From Paenibacillaceae bacterium (GTDB taxonomy: Bacteria > Bacillota > Clostridia > Lachnospirales > Lachnospiraceae): 47,042 bases of DNA. A program made the position numbers and the translations under genes. The notes under the pieces were generated by a model. It did no database searches. It was not told where the DNA came from and worked only from the letters and a program-made list of their open reading frames with translations. Position 1 is the first letter of the stretch. The number at the start of each line of letters is the position of its first letter. Location: positions 1-47,042 of the forward strand of contig SVDT01000007.1 in assembly GCA_015057775.1 (NCBI GenBank). The letters run 5' to 3'. This document shows positions 7,852-14,618 of this stretch, in pieces.

Positions 7852-7881
7852 TTATACAGGTATATTAGGAGGTTTTTCTTT
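7838..7881 (+). promoter_or_regulatory. terminator-like hairpin that contains the yabP ribosome site
   Basis: CCTCCTAATATAC (7838-7850) pairs perfectly with GTATATTAGGAGG (7860-7872) over 13 bp, with a 9-nt loop; TTTTTCTTT follows directly. The right arm ends in AGGAGG, the yabP ribosome site, 9 nt before the ATG. RNA read through from hup-rqcP could fold it and would terminate or hide the ribosome site. RNA begun at the overlapping sigma-E promoter would lack the left arm. Confidence 0.75.
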
Positions 7882-8166
7882 ATGGAAGAAAAAATTAGCG
7901 TACGCCCTCACAGGCTGACAATAGATAATCGTGCTTCCAGTACGATGACTGGAATACGTGATGTGGTCTCCTTCGATGAAAACCAGGTGGTACTGGATAC
8001 GGATATGGGGCTTTTAACGTTAAAGGGCAAGGATCTTCATGTCAGCCGGTTAACTCTGGAAAAAGGGGAAGTGGATTTAAACGGCACAATAGAAAGTCTT
8101 CTATACTCCTCTAACGAGGCTCTTAGAAGGTCTGGGGAGTCTCTTCTGTCCAGGCTGTTTAAATAA
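7882..8166 (+). CDS. yabP: sporulation protein YabP
   Basis: The 94-aa product belongs to the YabP/YqfC family of mother-cell sporulation proteins, typified by RPHRLTIDNRASSTMTGIRDVVSFDENQV and GKDLHVSRLTLEKGEVDLNG. Its biochemical role is unknown in the family. The start follows AGGAGG (7867-7872) by 9 nt; that ribosome site is the 3' arm of the hairpin at 7838-7881. yabQ begins 17 nt after the stop, the same pair as in Bacillus. Expression is predicted to depend on sigma-E. Confidence 0.92.
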   Translation: MEEKISVRPHRLTIDNRASSTMTGIRDVVSFDENQVVLDTDMGLLTLKGKDLHVSRLTLEKGEVDLNGTIESLLYSSNEALRRSGESLLSRLFK

Positions 8167-8183
8167 AATCCAGAGGGAGTCAT

Positions 8184-8540
8184 ATGAGCGTTCATATCGT
8201 ATATGAAGTAAAACTTCTGCTCTACAGCTTTTTTACAGGTGCGGGGCTTATGATGACATATGACCTGCTTCGAATTTTCCGTATATTTATTCCTCATTCT
8301 TATGTATTCACAGGAATTGAGGACATGATTTATTGGGTTTATGCCGCGCTGGTGACATTTTCCCTGTTGTATGAACAAAATGACGGAGGATTGAGAGGAT
8401 ATGTCATAGCCGGGGTTTTTCTTGGGATGTTTTTATATGACCGGCTGGTCAGCAGGTTTTTTTTAAAATCCTTGAAAAACCTTCAGAAATACCTTAAAAT
8501 GATAATGCATAAGTGGATCCGTCCCAAGAGACGGCAGTAG
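8184..8540 (+). CDS. yabQ: spore cortex biosynthesis protein YabQ
   Basis: The 118-aa product is the membrane protein YabQ, needed for spore cortex formation in Bacillus. Four hydrophobic segments can be seen, beginning near residues 8, 45, 55 and 72 (for example VKLLLYSFFTGAGLMMTYDLLRIF and GYVIAGVFLGMFLYDRLVS), followed by a basic C-terminal tail ending RPKRRQ. Bacillus YabQ is somewhat longer. It lies 17 nt after yabP and 17 nt before divIC, so all three can be co-transcribed. divIC is expected to be needed in growing cells, so it probably also has another promoter that I could not place. Confidence 0.9.
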   Translation: MSVHIVYEVKLLLYSFFTGAGLMMTYDLLRIFRIFIPHSYVFTGIEDMIYWVYAALVTFSLLYEQNDGGLRGYVIAGVFLGMFLYDRLVSRFFLKSLKNLQKYLKMIMHKWIRPKRRQ

Positions 8541-8557
8541 GAACAACTGGTGATTGT

Positions 8558-8881
8558 ATGAATAAGATGGGAAAGTCAAGAAGAAAAAGAAGAGATAGAT
8601 GGGGCAACCGCATGACACTGATTGGAATTACCTTTGTGGTATTCAGTCTGGCAGTGATTGTCACGATTGAAGGTGCTTCGCTCAAAGAAAAAGAACTGGA
8701 ATACCAGTATCGCCTGCAGAATCTTCAGGCGCAGGTGGACAAGGAGCAGGGTCGTGCCAAGGAACTGGAGGAATACCGGGTATATGTTCAGACCAAGCAG
8801 TATGTGGAGGAAGTTGCAAAGCAGAAGCTGGGGCTTGTGAAACCCGACGAAATACTATTGAAACCATCGCAGAAGAAGTAG
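8558..8881 (+). CDS. divIC: septum formation initiator, DivIC/FtsB family
   Basis: The 107-aa product is a bitopic division protein. A basic cytoplasmic start (KSRRKRRDRWGNR) is followed by one membrane helix (TLIGITFVVFSLAVIVTI, about residues 19-38), then a coiled coil (KEKELEYQYRLQNLQAQVDKEQ) and the conserved C-terminal YVEEVAKQKLGLVKPDE block. The frame is open to an ATG at 8513 inside yabQ, but ATG 8558 fits the family length and has GGTGA at 8549-8553. It acts with FtsL and DivIB at the septum. Its place between yabQ and spoIIE matches Bacillus. Confidence 0.92.
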   Translation: MNKMGKSRRKRRDRWGNRMTLIGITFVVFSLAVIVTIEGASLKEKELEYQYRLQNLQAQVDKEQGRAKELEEYRVYVQTKQYVEEVAKQKLGLVKPDEILLKPSQKK

Positions 8882-8902
8882 AATTTCTGCGGGTATCCCT
8901 TG

Positions 8903-8923
8903 ATGTCCAAAAAACTTGGACAT
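8903..8923 (+). promoter_or_regulatory. palindrome upstream of spoIIE, candidate Spo0A or other operator
   Basis: ATGTCCAA (8903-8910) and TTGGACAT (8916-8923) form a perfect 8-bp inverted repeat with a 5-bp centre. Each half contains TGTCCAA, six of seven positions of the Spo0A box TGNCGAA. Further six-of-seven matches lie at 8937-8943 (TGTCGTA) and, on the minus strand, at 8968-8974 over the -35. Confidence 0.45.
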
Positions 8924-8968
8924 AATTAGTGGAAACTGTCGTACAATTTTAAAAATGAATCAGCTGTT

Positions 8969-9001
8969 TTGACAAAATTTTCCCTCCTGCCTGTATATAA
9001 T
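8969..9001 (+). promoter_or_regulatory. Spo0A-type spoIIE promoter with 21-bp spacer
   Basis: A perfect TTGACA (8969-8974) and a perfect TATAAT (8996-9001) are separated by 21 bp. Bacillus spoIIE and spoIIG promoters have the same over-long spacing of consensus-like elements and fire only with phosphorylated Spo0A. A Spo0A-box-like sequence covers the -35. The start would fall near 9007-9009, in the loop of the hairpin at 8982-9029. Confidence 0.75.
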
Positions 9002-9035
9002 GATTTAAAGCATGATACAGGCAGGAGGGATTTTT
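8982..9035 (+). promoter_or_regulatory. terminator-like hairpin that contains the spoIIE ribosome site
   Basis: CCCTCCTGCCTGTAT (8982-8996) pairs perfectly over 15 bp with ATACAGGCAGGAGGG (9015-9029); ATTTTT follows. The right arm includes AGGAGGG, the spoIIE ribosome site. The left arm fills the -35/-10 spacer of the spoIIE promoter. Read-through RNA from divIC can form it; RNA started at this promoter cannot. Confidence 0.78.
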
Positions 9036-10451
9036 GTGTTCAGACGTAAGGCGGCACATCACGATATGGCTGATGTGAATGTATATACGGCAAAGAGATT
9101 AAACGACATGGCAAATTCGCTTGGGGAACTTGCCAGAGCGTGCACAGATGAGCTGTCCGCAGAACAGGGACTTACAAAGGAAGATGGGATAGCAGCACTG
9201 GAGACTGCTGCTGCAATGGTATGCGCAGGCTGCAACAAATGTATCGTATATCCCGGTAAGGAACAGGACAACCAGTATTATCTGCAGTATTTAATTCGTG
9301 CGTTTGAACAAAAGGGAAGCGTAGATTACGGGGACATGCCCCGTTTTTTTCTGGAAAGCTGTAAAAGAAGGGAAGAATATCTGGCTCACTTAAACAGGGG
9401 TCTTGGGCGGGCGACCATGAATCTTGCATGGAAGAACCGGTTTTTGGAAAGCAGGGATGCAATCATTGTTCAGTTTAAAGAACTGGCAGTGATTTTAGAA
9501 GAATTTTCTCATCAGGTGGAGCATGCTACTGATATTACACCGGAATGGGAAGAAGAGATCAAGCGTGCTTTCCGCAAAAATCATATTGTGATAGAAAAAA
9601 TGCTTCTCCTGGAATATGAGAACCAGCAGAGAGAAGCCTATCTCACCATGAGAACTTTAAATGGGCGCTGCGTCACGGTCAAGGAAGCAGCAGAGATATT
9701 AGAGGATGCCATGGAAGAAGGAGAGTGGACGGTGGCACCTGACGGAAGAACTCTGGTTACCAGGTCAGCAGACACCATCCGTTTTGTTGAAAAGGGTGAT
9801 TATCAGATTATCTACGGTGCTGCAAAGGCCGTTAAAACAGGAGAAGAGATTTCCGGAGACAACTACACATTTGGACAGGTTCAGCCCGGACAGGCCATTA
9901 TGAGTCTGTCTGACGGCATGGGAAGCGGTAAAATAGCAGAGGAAGAGAGCAGACAGGTGATCGAGCTGACCCAGAGACTGCTGGAAGCCGGATTTTCTAC
10001 CAGGGCAGCGCTTAAAATGGTAAATACCGTACTTCTCCTTACCGGACTGACCCAGCATCCGGCAACCCTTGACTTATGCTGCATCGATTTAAAGACCGGA
10101 ATTATGGAGGCCATGAAGCTGGGCGCAGCGGCCACCTATATCCGCAGTGAGAGAGGCGTGGAACGCTTAGAGGCAGGCGAAGTACCCATGGGGATATTAA
10201 GTCCGGTGGAACCGGTGCTTTTATCCAAAAAGCTATGGGATGATAACCGGATCATCATGGTAAGCGACGGCGTCTTAGATGCACTTCCTGCAGATGACAA
10301 GGAGCTGATGCTTCAGGAATTTATTGCAGGAATGCCAATAAAGAATCCCCAGGATATGGCGGATCGGATTCTTTTATTTGCAAGATCATTTACAGAAAGT
10401 GCCGCCGATGATATGACGGTGCTGACTGCCGGGATATGGAAAAGAAAATAA
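9036..10451 (+). CDS. spoIIE: stage II sporulation protein E, PP2C phosphatase lacking the membrane domain
   Basis: The 471-aa product matches the central and catalytic parts of SpoIIE, the phosphatase that activates SpoIIAA and so releases sigma-F. The C-terminal PP2C domain (about residues 245-471) shows EISGDNY, SLSDGMGSGKIA, MVSDGVLDALP and AADDMTVL, which carry the metal-binding Asp residues. GTG 9036 is chosen as start because AGGAGGG (9023-9029) stands 6 nt before it; the in-frame ATG at 9012 has no ribosome site and lies in the hairpin loop. Bacillus SpoIIE is about 827 aa with some ten N-terminal membrane helices; none is encoded here, and only about 150 nt separate divIC from the start. 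Gene order (divIC-spoIIE-tilS-hpt-ftsH) supports orthology. Confidence 0.9.
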   Translation: MFRRKAAHHDMADVNVYTAKRLNDMANSLGELARACTDELSAEQGLTKEDGIAALETAAAMVCAGCNKCIVYPGKEQDNQYYLQYLIRAFEQKGSVDYGDMPRFFLESCKRREEYLAHLNRGLGRATMNLAWKNRFLESRDAIIVQFKELAVILEEFSHQVEHATDITPEWEEEIKRAFRKNHIVIEKMLLLEYENQQREAYLTMRTLNGRCVTVKEAAEILEDAMEEGEWTVAPDGRTLVTRSADTIRFVEKGDYQIIYGAAKAVKTGEEISGDNYTFGQVQPGQAIMSLSDGMGSGKIAEEESRQVIELTQRLLEAGFSTRAALKMVNTVLLLTGLTQHPATLDLCCIDLKTGIMEAMKLGAAATYIRSERGVERLEAGEVPMGILSPVEPVLLSKKLWDDNRIIMVSDGVLDALPADDKELMLQEFIAGMPIKNPQDMADRILLFARSFTESAADDMTVLTAGIWKRK

Positions 10452-10454
10452 TAA

Positions 10455-10483
10455 TTGCAACAGACATGTTTTACGGGTATATT
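10455..10483 (+). promoter_or_regulatory. promoter for tilS-hpt-ftsH
   Basis: TTGCAA (10455-10460), 17-bp spacer, TATATT (10478-10483). It would let the tilS-hpt-ftsH operon run in growing cells independently of the sporulation promoter of spoIIE. Confidence 0.5.
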
Positions 10484-10525
10484 TATGATAGAGAGGGGAG
10501 AAAATCAACTAAGGAAGGTGACTGA

Positions 10526-11902
10526 ATGTACAAAACGATTTTAGACTATGTCAGACGGAACCAGCTGTTTGACCGGGGTGACCGCGTAATTGTGGCATTA
10601 TCCGGTGGGGCCGATTCTGTCTGTCTTCTTGTAGTTTTAAACGAAATGAAGCAGGAGTTTGATCTGGCTTTAAAGGCAGTGCATGTTCATCATGGATTAA
10701 GAGGAGAAGAAGCGGACAGAGACAGTAACTATGCCGGGGAACTCTCAGAAAAACTGGGAGTGCCCTTTTCCTGCGCCCATGTAGACGCAGCAGGCTATGC
10801 AAAAGAGCATGGAATGTCTGTGGAGGAAGCAGGAAGGCATTTAAGATATAAGATTTTTGAAGAAGAAAGACAGTTATTTGATGGAACAAAGATTGCGGTG
10901 GCTCATCACGGTGATGATCAGGCTGAGACCATACTGTACAATTTATTCCGGGGCACCGGATTAAAGGGACTGGGTGGAATGCGGCCATTAAGAGACCGGA
11001 TTGTGCGGCCTCTGCTCTGTGTAGGAAGAGAGGAAATTCTTGCATATCTCAGCGAAAATGGGATATCTTATTGTGAGGATTCCACCAACAACGAAACCGA
11101 ATATGCCAGAAACCGGATCAGGAAAGTCATCCTTCCCCAGATTAAGGAGCAGCTTAATGTAAGGGCGGGGGAGAACATTATCCATGCAGGGTCAATGGCG
11201 GCGAAAGCAGATGCCTATCTGGAAAAACAGGCAGACAGCCTTCTGACGAATTATGGGGAAATAAAAAAAGACAAAGACGGAACCGTTTATCAGTGGGGAA
11301 TCGGAACTGAAATACTCTTAAACGAGGATGACATTATAAGGGGTTATGTAATCCGCCAGATGATTAAGGGCGTCAATCAGTCCATGAAAGACATTACCAT
11401 GATTCATGTGGAAAGCGCGGCAGCGCTTCTTTTTGGTCCTGCAGGCAGGCAGATTGACCTTCCCGGAGGACTGATTGCAGTCAGAACCGGGAAACAAATG
11501 TGGATAAAAAAGAAAAATGTCGAAGATCCGGTGGATAACCACCTGGAACTTTCTCTCCCAAATGTTGATTTTTCTGTATTTTCCTACAAAAAAGGCATGG
11601 AAATTCCCAAAAACGGGTATACGAAATGGTTTGATTATGATAAAATCAAATGTGCACTTTCTGTGAGGTATCGGGAAACCGGAGATTACATGACGCTGGC
11701 CGGGGGCGGAAGAAAGACTTTAAAGTCTTATCTGATCGATTCCAAGATTCCCAAAGAAGAACGTGGAAAAATTCCGCTCGTAACGGAAGGTTCCCATGTC
11801 CTATGGGTAATCGGATACCGGATTAGTGAATACTATAAGATAACAGATGATACCCATACAGTAATACAAATGCAGCTAGACGGAGGAAAAGTTAATGGAT
11901 GA
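10526..11902 (+). CDS. tilS: tRNA(Ile)-lysidine synthase
   Basis: The 458-aa product is TilS, which uses ATP and lysine to change C34 of the CAU-anticodon tRNA-Ile to lysidine. The N-type ATP pyrophosphatase P-loop is visible as VALSGGADSVCLL near residue 27, followed by HVHHGLRGEEADRD, AHHGDDQAETILYNLFRGTGLKGLGGM and EDSTNNETEYARNRIR. The C-terminal substrate-recognition domain contains RYRETGDYMTLAGGGRKTLKSYLIDSKIP. AAGGAAGGTG precedes the ATG. hpt overlaps its 3' end by 8 nt, so the two are translationally coupled. Confidence 0.96.
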   Translation: MYKTILDYVRRNQLFDRGDRVIVALSGGADSVCLLVVLNEMKQEFDLALKAVHVHHGLRGEEADRDSNYAGELSEKLGVPFSCAHVDAAGYAKEHGMSVEEAGRHLRYKIFEEERQLFDGTKIAVAHHGDDQAETILYNLFRGTGLKGLGGMRPLRDRIVRPLLCVGREEILAYLSENGISYCEDSTNNETEYARNRIRKVILPQIKEQLNVRAGENIIHAGSMAAKADAYLEKQADSLLTNYGEIKKDKDGTVYQWGIGTEILLNEDDIIRGYVIRQMIKGVNQSMKDITMIHVESAAALLFGPAGRQIDLPGGLIAVRTGKQMWIKKKNVEDPVDNHLELSLPNVDFSVFSYKKGMEIPKNGYTKWFDYDKIKCALSVRYRETGDYMTLAGGGRKTLKSYLIDSKIPKEERGKIPLVTEGSHVLWVIGYRISEYYKITDDTHTVIQMQLDGGKVNG

Positions 11903-12422
11903 CAAGATACGTGTAATGTTATCAGAGGAAGAGATAGCAACAAGAATTAAGGAAGTAGCAGAAGAGATCAGCAGGGACTATGAGGGAAAACCTCTTCACC
12001 TGATTTGCATTTTAAAGGGAGGCGTTTTCTTTACCTGCGAACTGGCAAAACGGATTAGTTTGCCGTTAACCATGGACTTCATGTCTGTTTCCAGCTATGG
12101 ATCCGGAACCGTATCAAGCGGAATCGTGAAAATCATCAAAGATTTGGATGACCCAATTGAAGGCAAGGACGTATTGATTGTGGAGGATATCATTGATTCC
12201 GGCAATACTCTTTCTTACTTAATCGAGGTGCTGAAACAGAGAAATCCAAACAGTGTTGAGTTATGTACCCTGCTTGATAAACCGGAACGACGGGTGAAGA
12301 AACAGGTTGAAGTAAAATATACCTGCTTTACTGTACCGGATGAGTTTATCATCGGTTATGGTCTTGACTACGATCAGATATACAGGAATTTGCCATATAT
12401 TGGAGTGATAGAACAGCAATAA
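11895..12422 (+). CDS. hpt: hypoxanthine phosphoribosyltransferase
   Basis: The 175-aa product salvages hypoxanthine and guanine with PRPP. The PRPP-binding motif is VLIVEDIIDSGNTLSYL (about residues 95-111), and the early LICILKGGVFFTCEL and the later DEFIIGYGLDYDQIYRNLPYIG are typical for the family. The ATG overlaps the end of tilS by 8 nt with GGAGG just upstream. ftsH starts 9 nt after the stop. The tilS-hpt-ftsH order is strongly conserved in Firmicutes. Confidence 0.96.
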   Translation: MDDKIRVMLSEEEIATRIKEVAEEISRDYEGKPLHLICILKGGVFFTCELAKRISLPLTMDFMSVSSYGSGTVSSGIVKIIKDLDDPIEGKDVLIVEDIIDSGNTLSYLIEVLKQRNPNSVELCTLLDKPERRVKKQVEVKYTCFTVPDEFIIGYGLDYDQIYRNLPYIGVIEQQ

Positions 12423-12431
12423 GGAGGCAGC

Positions 12432-14252
12432 ATGTTGAAACAACAGCAACCATTTAAAGGCTTGGGATTCCTGCTCCTTCTGGCTATAATGCTATTATTT
12501 GCCAGCAGACTGCCCCAAAAGAGCGGAATCATTACAAACCAGGAACTCATGCAGGCGATTGACAATGGGACCATAACCTCAGCGACAGTCAGACAGAACG
12601 ATCCGCCGCCAACCGGCAGAATCGAGATGGTCATGACTGACAATTCATTAAAGCAGGCCAATGTATCCAATGTGATTGAGATCCAGGATCTTCTGGACCG
12701 GAATGGAATTACCTACACAGTGGATGCAGTCCAGAAAGAGAATCTTTTTCTTGTCATAACCTTACCCATTATTTTAACGGCAGTAGCCCTGGTTTTTCTG
12801 TTTATGTTAATGAATGCCAGAGCCGGAGCCGGCAGCGCCAATGCCAAGATGATGAATTTTGGAAGAAGCCGTGCCCATCTTGCAAAGGATGCCAATAAAA
12901 TAAACTTCAGCAAGGTAGCCGGACTGGAAGAGGAGAAAGAGGAACTGGAGGAAGTTGTGGACTTCTTAAAGAATCCTCAAAAATATACCGGCGTGGGAGC
13001 CCGAATTCCCAAGGGAATTCTTTTGGTAGGACCTCCCGGAACAGGAAAAACCCTTCTTGCTAAAGCAGTAGCTGGAGAAGCAGGCGTACCGTTCTTCTCG
13101 ATTTCCGGTTCGGATTTCGTTGAGATGTTTGTGGGCGTTGGTGCATCCCGTGTCAGAGATTTGTTTGAAGAGGGAAAGAAGCACGCACCGTGTATCATCT
13201 TTATCGATGAGATCGATGCAGTTGCACGCCGAAGAGGAACCGGAATGGGCGGCGGCCATGATGAAAGAGAGCAGACATTAAACCAGCTTCTCGTTGAGAT
13301 GGACGGTTTTGGAATCAATGAAGGAATCATCGTAATGGCAGCTACCAACCGTGTGGATATTTTAGACCCGGCTATTTTAAGACCCGGACGTTTCGACCGT
13401 AAGGTCAGCGTAGGGAGACCGGATGTGAAGGGAAGAGAAGAGATCTTAATGGTTCATTCCAAGGAGAAACCTCTTGCGGAAGATGTGGACTTAAGAAGAA
13501 TCGCTCAGACCACAGCCGGATTCACAGGGGCTGATTTAGAGAACCTGATGAATGAAGCTGCTATTTATGCAGCAAGGCATGGGAAAAAATATATTAATCA
13601 GTCTGATATCGATAAAGCCTTTGTAAAGGTGGGAATCGGTGCAGAAAAGAAAAGCAAGGTTATTACGGAAAAAGAAAAGAAGATTACGGCCTACCACGAA
13701 GCAGGGCATGCAATCCTTTTCCACCTGCTTCCGGATGAGGGACCGGTTCATACCATATCCATCATACCTACGGGAGTCAGTGCTGCCGGTTATACCATGC
13801 CTCTTCCGGAAAGTGATCATATGTTTAACACGAAAGGCAAGATGCTGCAGGATATTATGGTGGATCTGGGCGGAAGGATCGCAGAGGAGATTATCTTCGG
13901 CGACATTACCACAGGTGCTTCCCAGGATATCAAGCAGGCAACAGCTCTTGCCAGGGCTATGGTAACCCAGTATGGAATGTCTGATCAGGTTGGAATGATC
14001 AATTATGATAATGATGGCGATGAGGTATTCATTGGAAGGGATCTGGCTCATACCAAGAATTATGGAGGCCAGGTTGCCAATACCATTGATAATGAAGTGA
14101 AGCGAATCATTGATGAATGCTATGAGAAGGCGAAGGAAATCATTTTAAAACATGAAGATGTCCTTCATGCCTGCTGTAAGCTGCTGATGGAAAAGGAGAA
14201 GATAGGCCAGAAAGAATTTGAAAGCCTGTTTCCTGCTGAAGCAGAAGTCTGA
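12432..14252 (+). CDS. ftsH: ATP-dependent membrane zinc protease FtsH
   Basis: The 606-aa product is FtsH, a hexameric AAA+ protease of the cytoplasmic membrane. Membrane helices lie near residues 11-26 and 105-125 with a small external domain between. The AAA domain has Walker [10 protein letters not shown] (about 199-207), Walker [11 protein letters not shown] and the second region of homology [20 protein letters not shown]. The zinc protease motif is HEAGH near residue 421, with SQDIKQAT carrying the third ligand region. Length is typical. AAGGAGG precedes the ATG. A terminator at 14275 ends the operon. Confidence 0.97.
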   Translation: MLKQQQPFKGLGFLLLLAIMLLFASRLPQKSGIITNQELMQAIDNGTITSATVRQNDPPPTGRIEMVMTDNSLKQANVSNVIEIQDLLDRNGITYTVDAVQKENLFLVITLPIILTAVALVFLFMLMNARAGAGSANAKMMNFGRSRAHLAKDANKINFSKVAGLEEEKEELEEVVDFLKNPQKYTGVGARIPKGILLVGPPGTGKTLLAKAVAGEAGVPFFSISGSDFVEMFVGVGASRVRDLFEEGKKHAPCIIFIDEIDAVARRRGTGMGGGHDEREQTLNQLLVEMDGFGINEGIIVMAATNRVDILDPAILRPGRFDRKVSVGRPDVKGREEILMVHSKEKPLAEDVDLRRIAQTTAGFTGADLENLMNEAAIYAARHGKKYINQSDIDKAFVKVGIGAEKKSKVITEKEKKITAYHEAGHAILFHLLPDEGPVHTISIIPTGVSAAGYTMPLPESDHMFNTKGKMLQDIMVDLGGRIAEEIIFGDITTGASQDIKQATALARAMVTQYGMSDQVGMINYDNDGDEVFIGRDLAHTKNYGGQVANTIDNEVKRIIDECYEKAKEIILKHEDVLHACCKLLMEKEKIGQKEFESLFPAEAEV

Positions 14253-14274
14253 TGACGAAACTTTGATTTGAGAT

Positions 14275-14332
14275 AAAAGCGCAGAGATCCGGTAAAATAT
14301 CTAAGTTTTTGCCTGTGAATCTGCGCTTTTTT
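14275..14332 (+). terminator. intrinsic terminator after ftsH
   Basis: AAAAGCGCAGA (14275-14285) pairs with TCTGCGCTTTT (14320-14330), followed by more T. The loop is long (34 nt). Confidence 0.75.
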
Positions 14333-14416
14333 GTTGCCTGTGGAGAATGGTTGAAAAAATGCATAAAAAAATATTGATAAAAAATTGATGTTTGTGCACA
14401 CTTATTTCCTCAGCCG

Positions 14417-14425
14417 TGGTATATT
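14417..14425 (+). promoter_or_regulatory. extended -10 promoter of a candidate small RNA
   Basis: TGGTATATT joins the TGn extension to TATATT (14420-14425). No strong -35 is present. A start near 14432 would give an RNA of about 100 nt ending at the terminator at 14498-14530. Confidence 0.4.
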
Positions 14426-14431
14426 AATAAA

Positions 14432-14530
14432 CGTAAACCCCCCCAATACATTATATAGTTTTTGCTACACCCCATAAGAAACGAAATACCTTCTCCGAAA
14501 AACGGTCAGCTACCCCGCTGACCGTTTTTT
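14432..14530 (+). ncRNA. candidate C-rich small RNA
   Basis: Between ftsH and the glycosidase, about 100 nt lie between an extended -10 and a strong terminator but contain no reading frame with a ribosome site. The strand has three C-runs: seven C just after the predicted start (14438-14444), ACACCCC near 14467-14473, and ACCCC in the terminator loop. CTTCTCC also occurs near 14490. Such C-rich single strands are typical of small RNAs that pair with Shine-Dalgarno sites. No known RNA family was recognised. Confidence 0.35.
14498..14530 (+). terminator. strong intrinsic terminator of the candidate small RNA
   Basis: AACGGTCAGC (14501-14510) pairs with GCTGACCGTT (14517-14526), with C-rich loop TACCCC and a run of six T. 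No protein-coding gene ends just upstream, which suggests that it ends a small RNA. Confidence 0.8.
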
Positions 14531-14554
14531 ATTGCAATTTGGAAAAAGGCGGGG

Positions 14555-14583
14555 TTGTATAATTGAATCCAATCAGATAAAAT
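14555..14583 (+). promoter_or_regulatory. promoter for the GH13 glycosidase
   Basis: TTGTAT (14555-14560), 17-bp spacer, TAAAAT (14578-14583), 35 bp before the start codon. Confidence 0.55.
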
Positions 14584-14618
14584 GGTAATAGATAGATGGG
14601 AAAGGATATGAAGAATCT

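Noticed and set aside
8513..8557. ATG 8513 as the divIC start
   Set aside because: It would overlap yabQ by 28 nt and add 15 residues not typical of the family; ATG 8558 has a better position and ribosome site.
8982..9029. Plain transcription terminator of divIC
   Set aside because: The stem and T-run would fit, but this alone does not explain why the right arm is the spoIIE ribosome site and the left arm sits inside a 21-bp promoter spacer.
9012..9035. ATG 9012 as the spoIIE start
   Set aside because: It has no ribosome site and lies in the hairpin loop only a few nt from the predicted RNA start; GTG 9036 has AGGAGGG 6 nt upstream.
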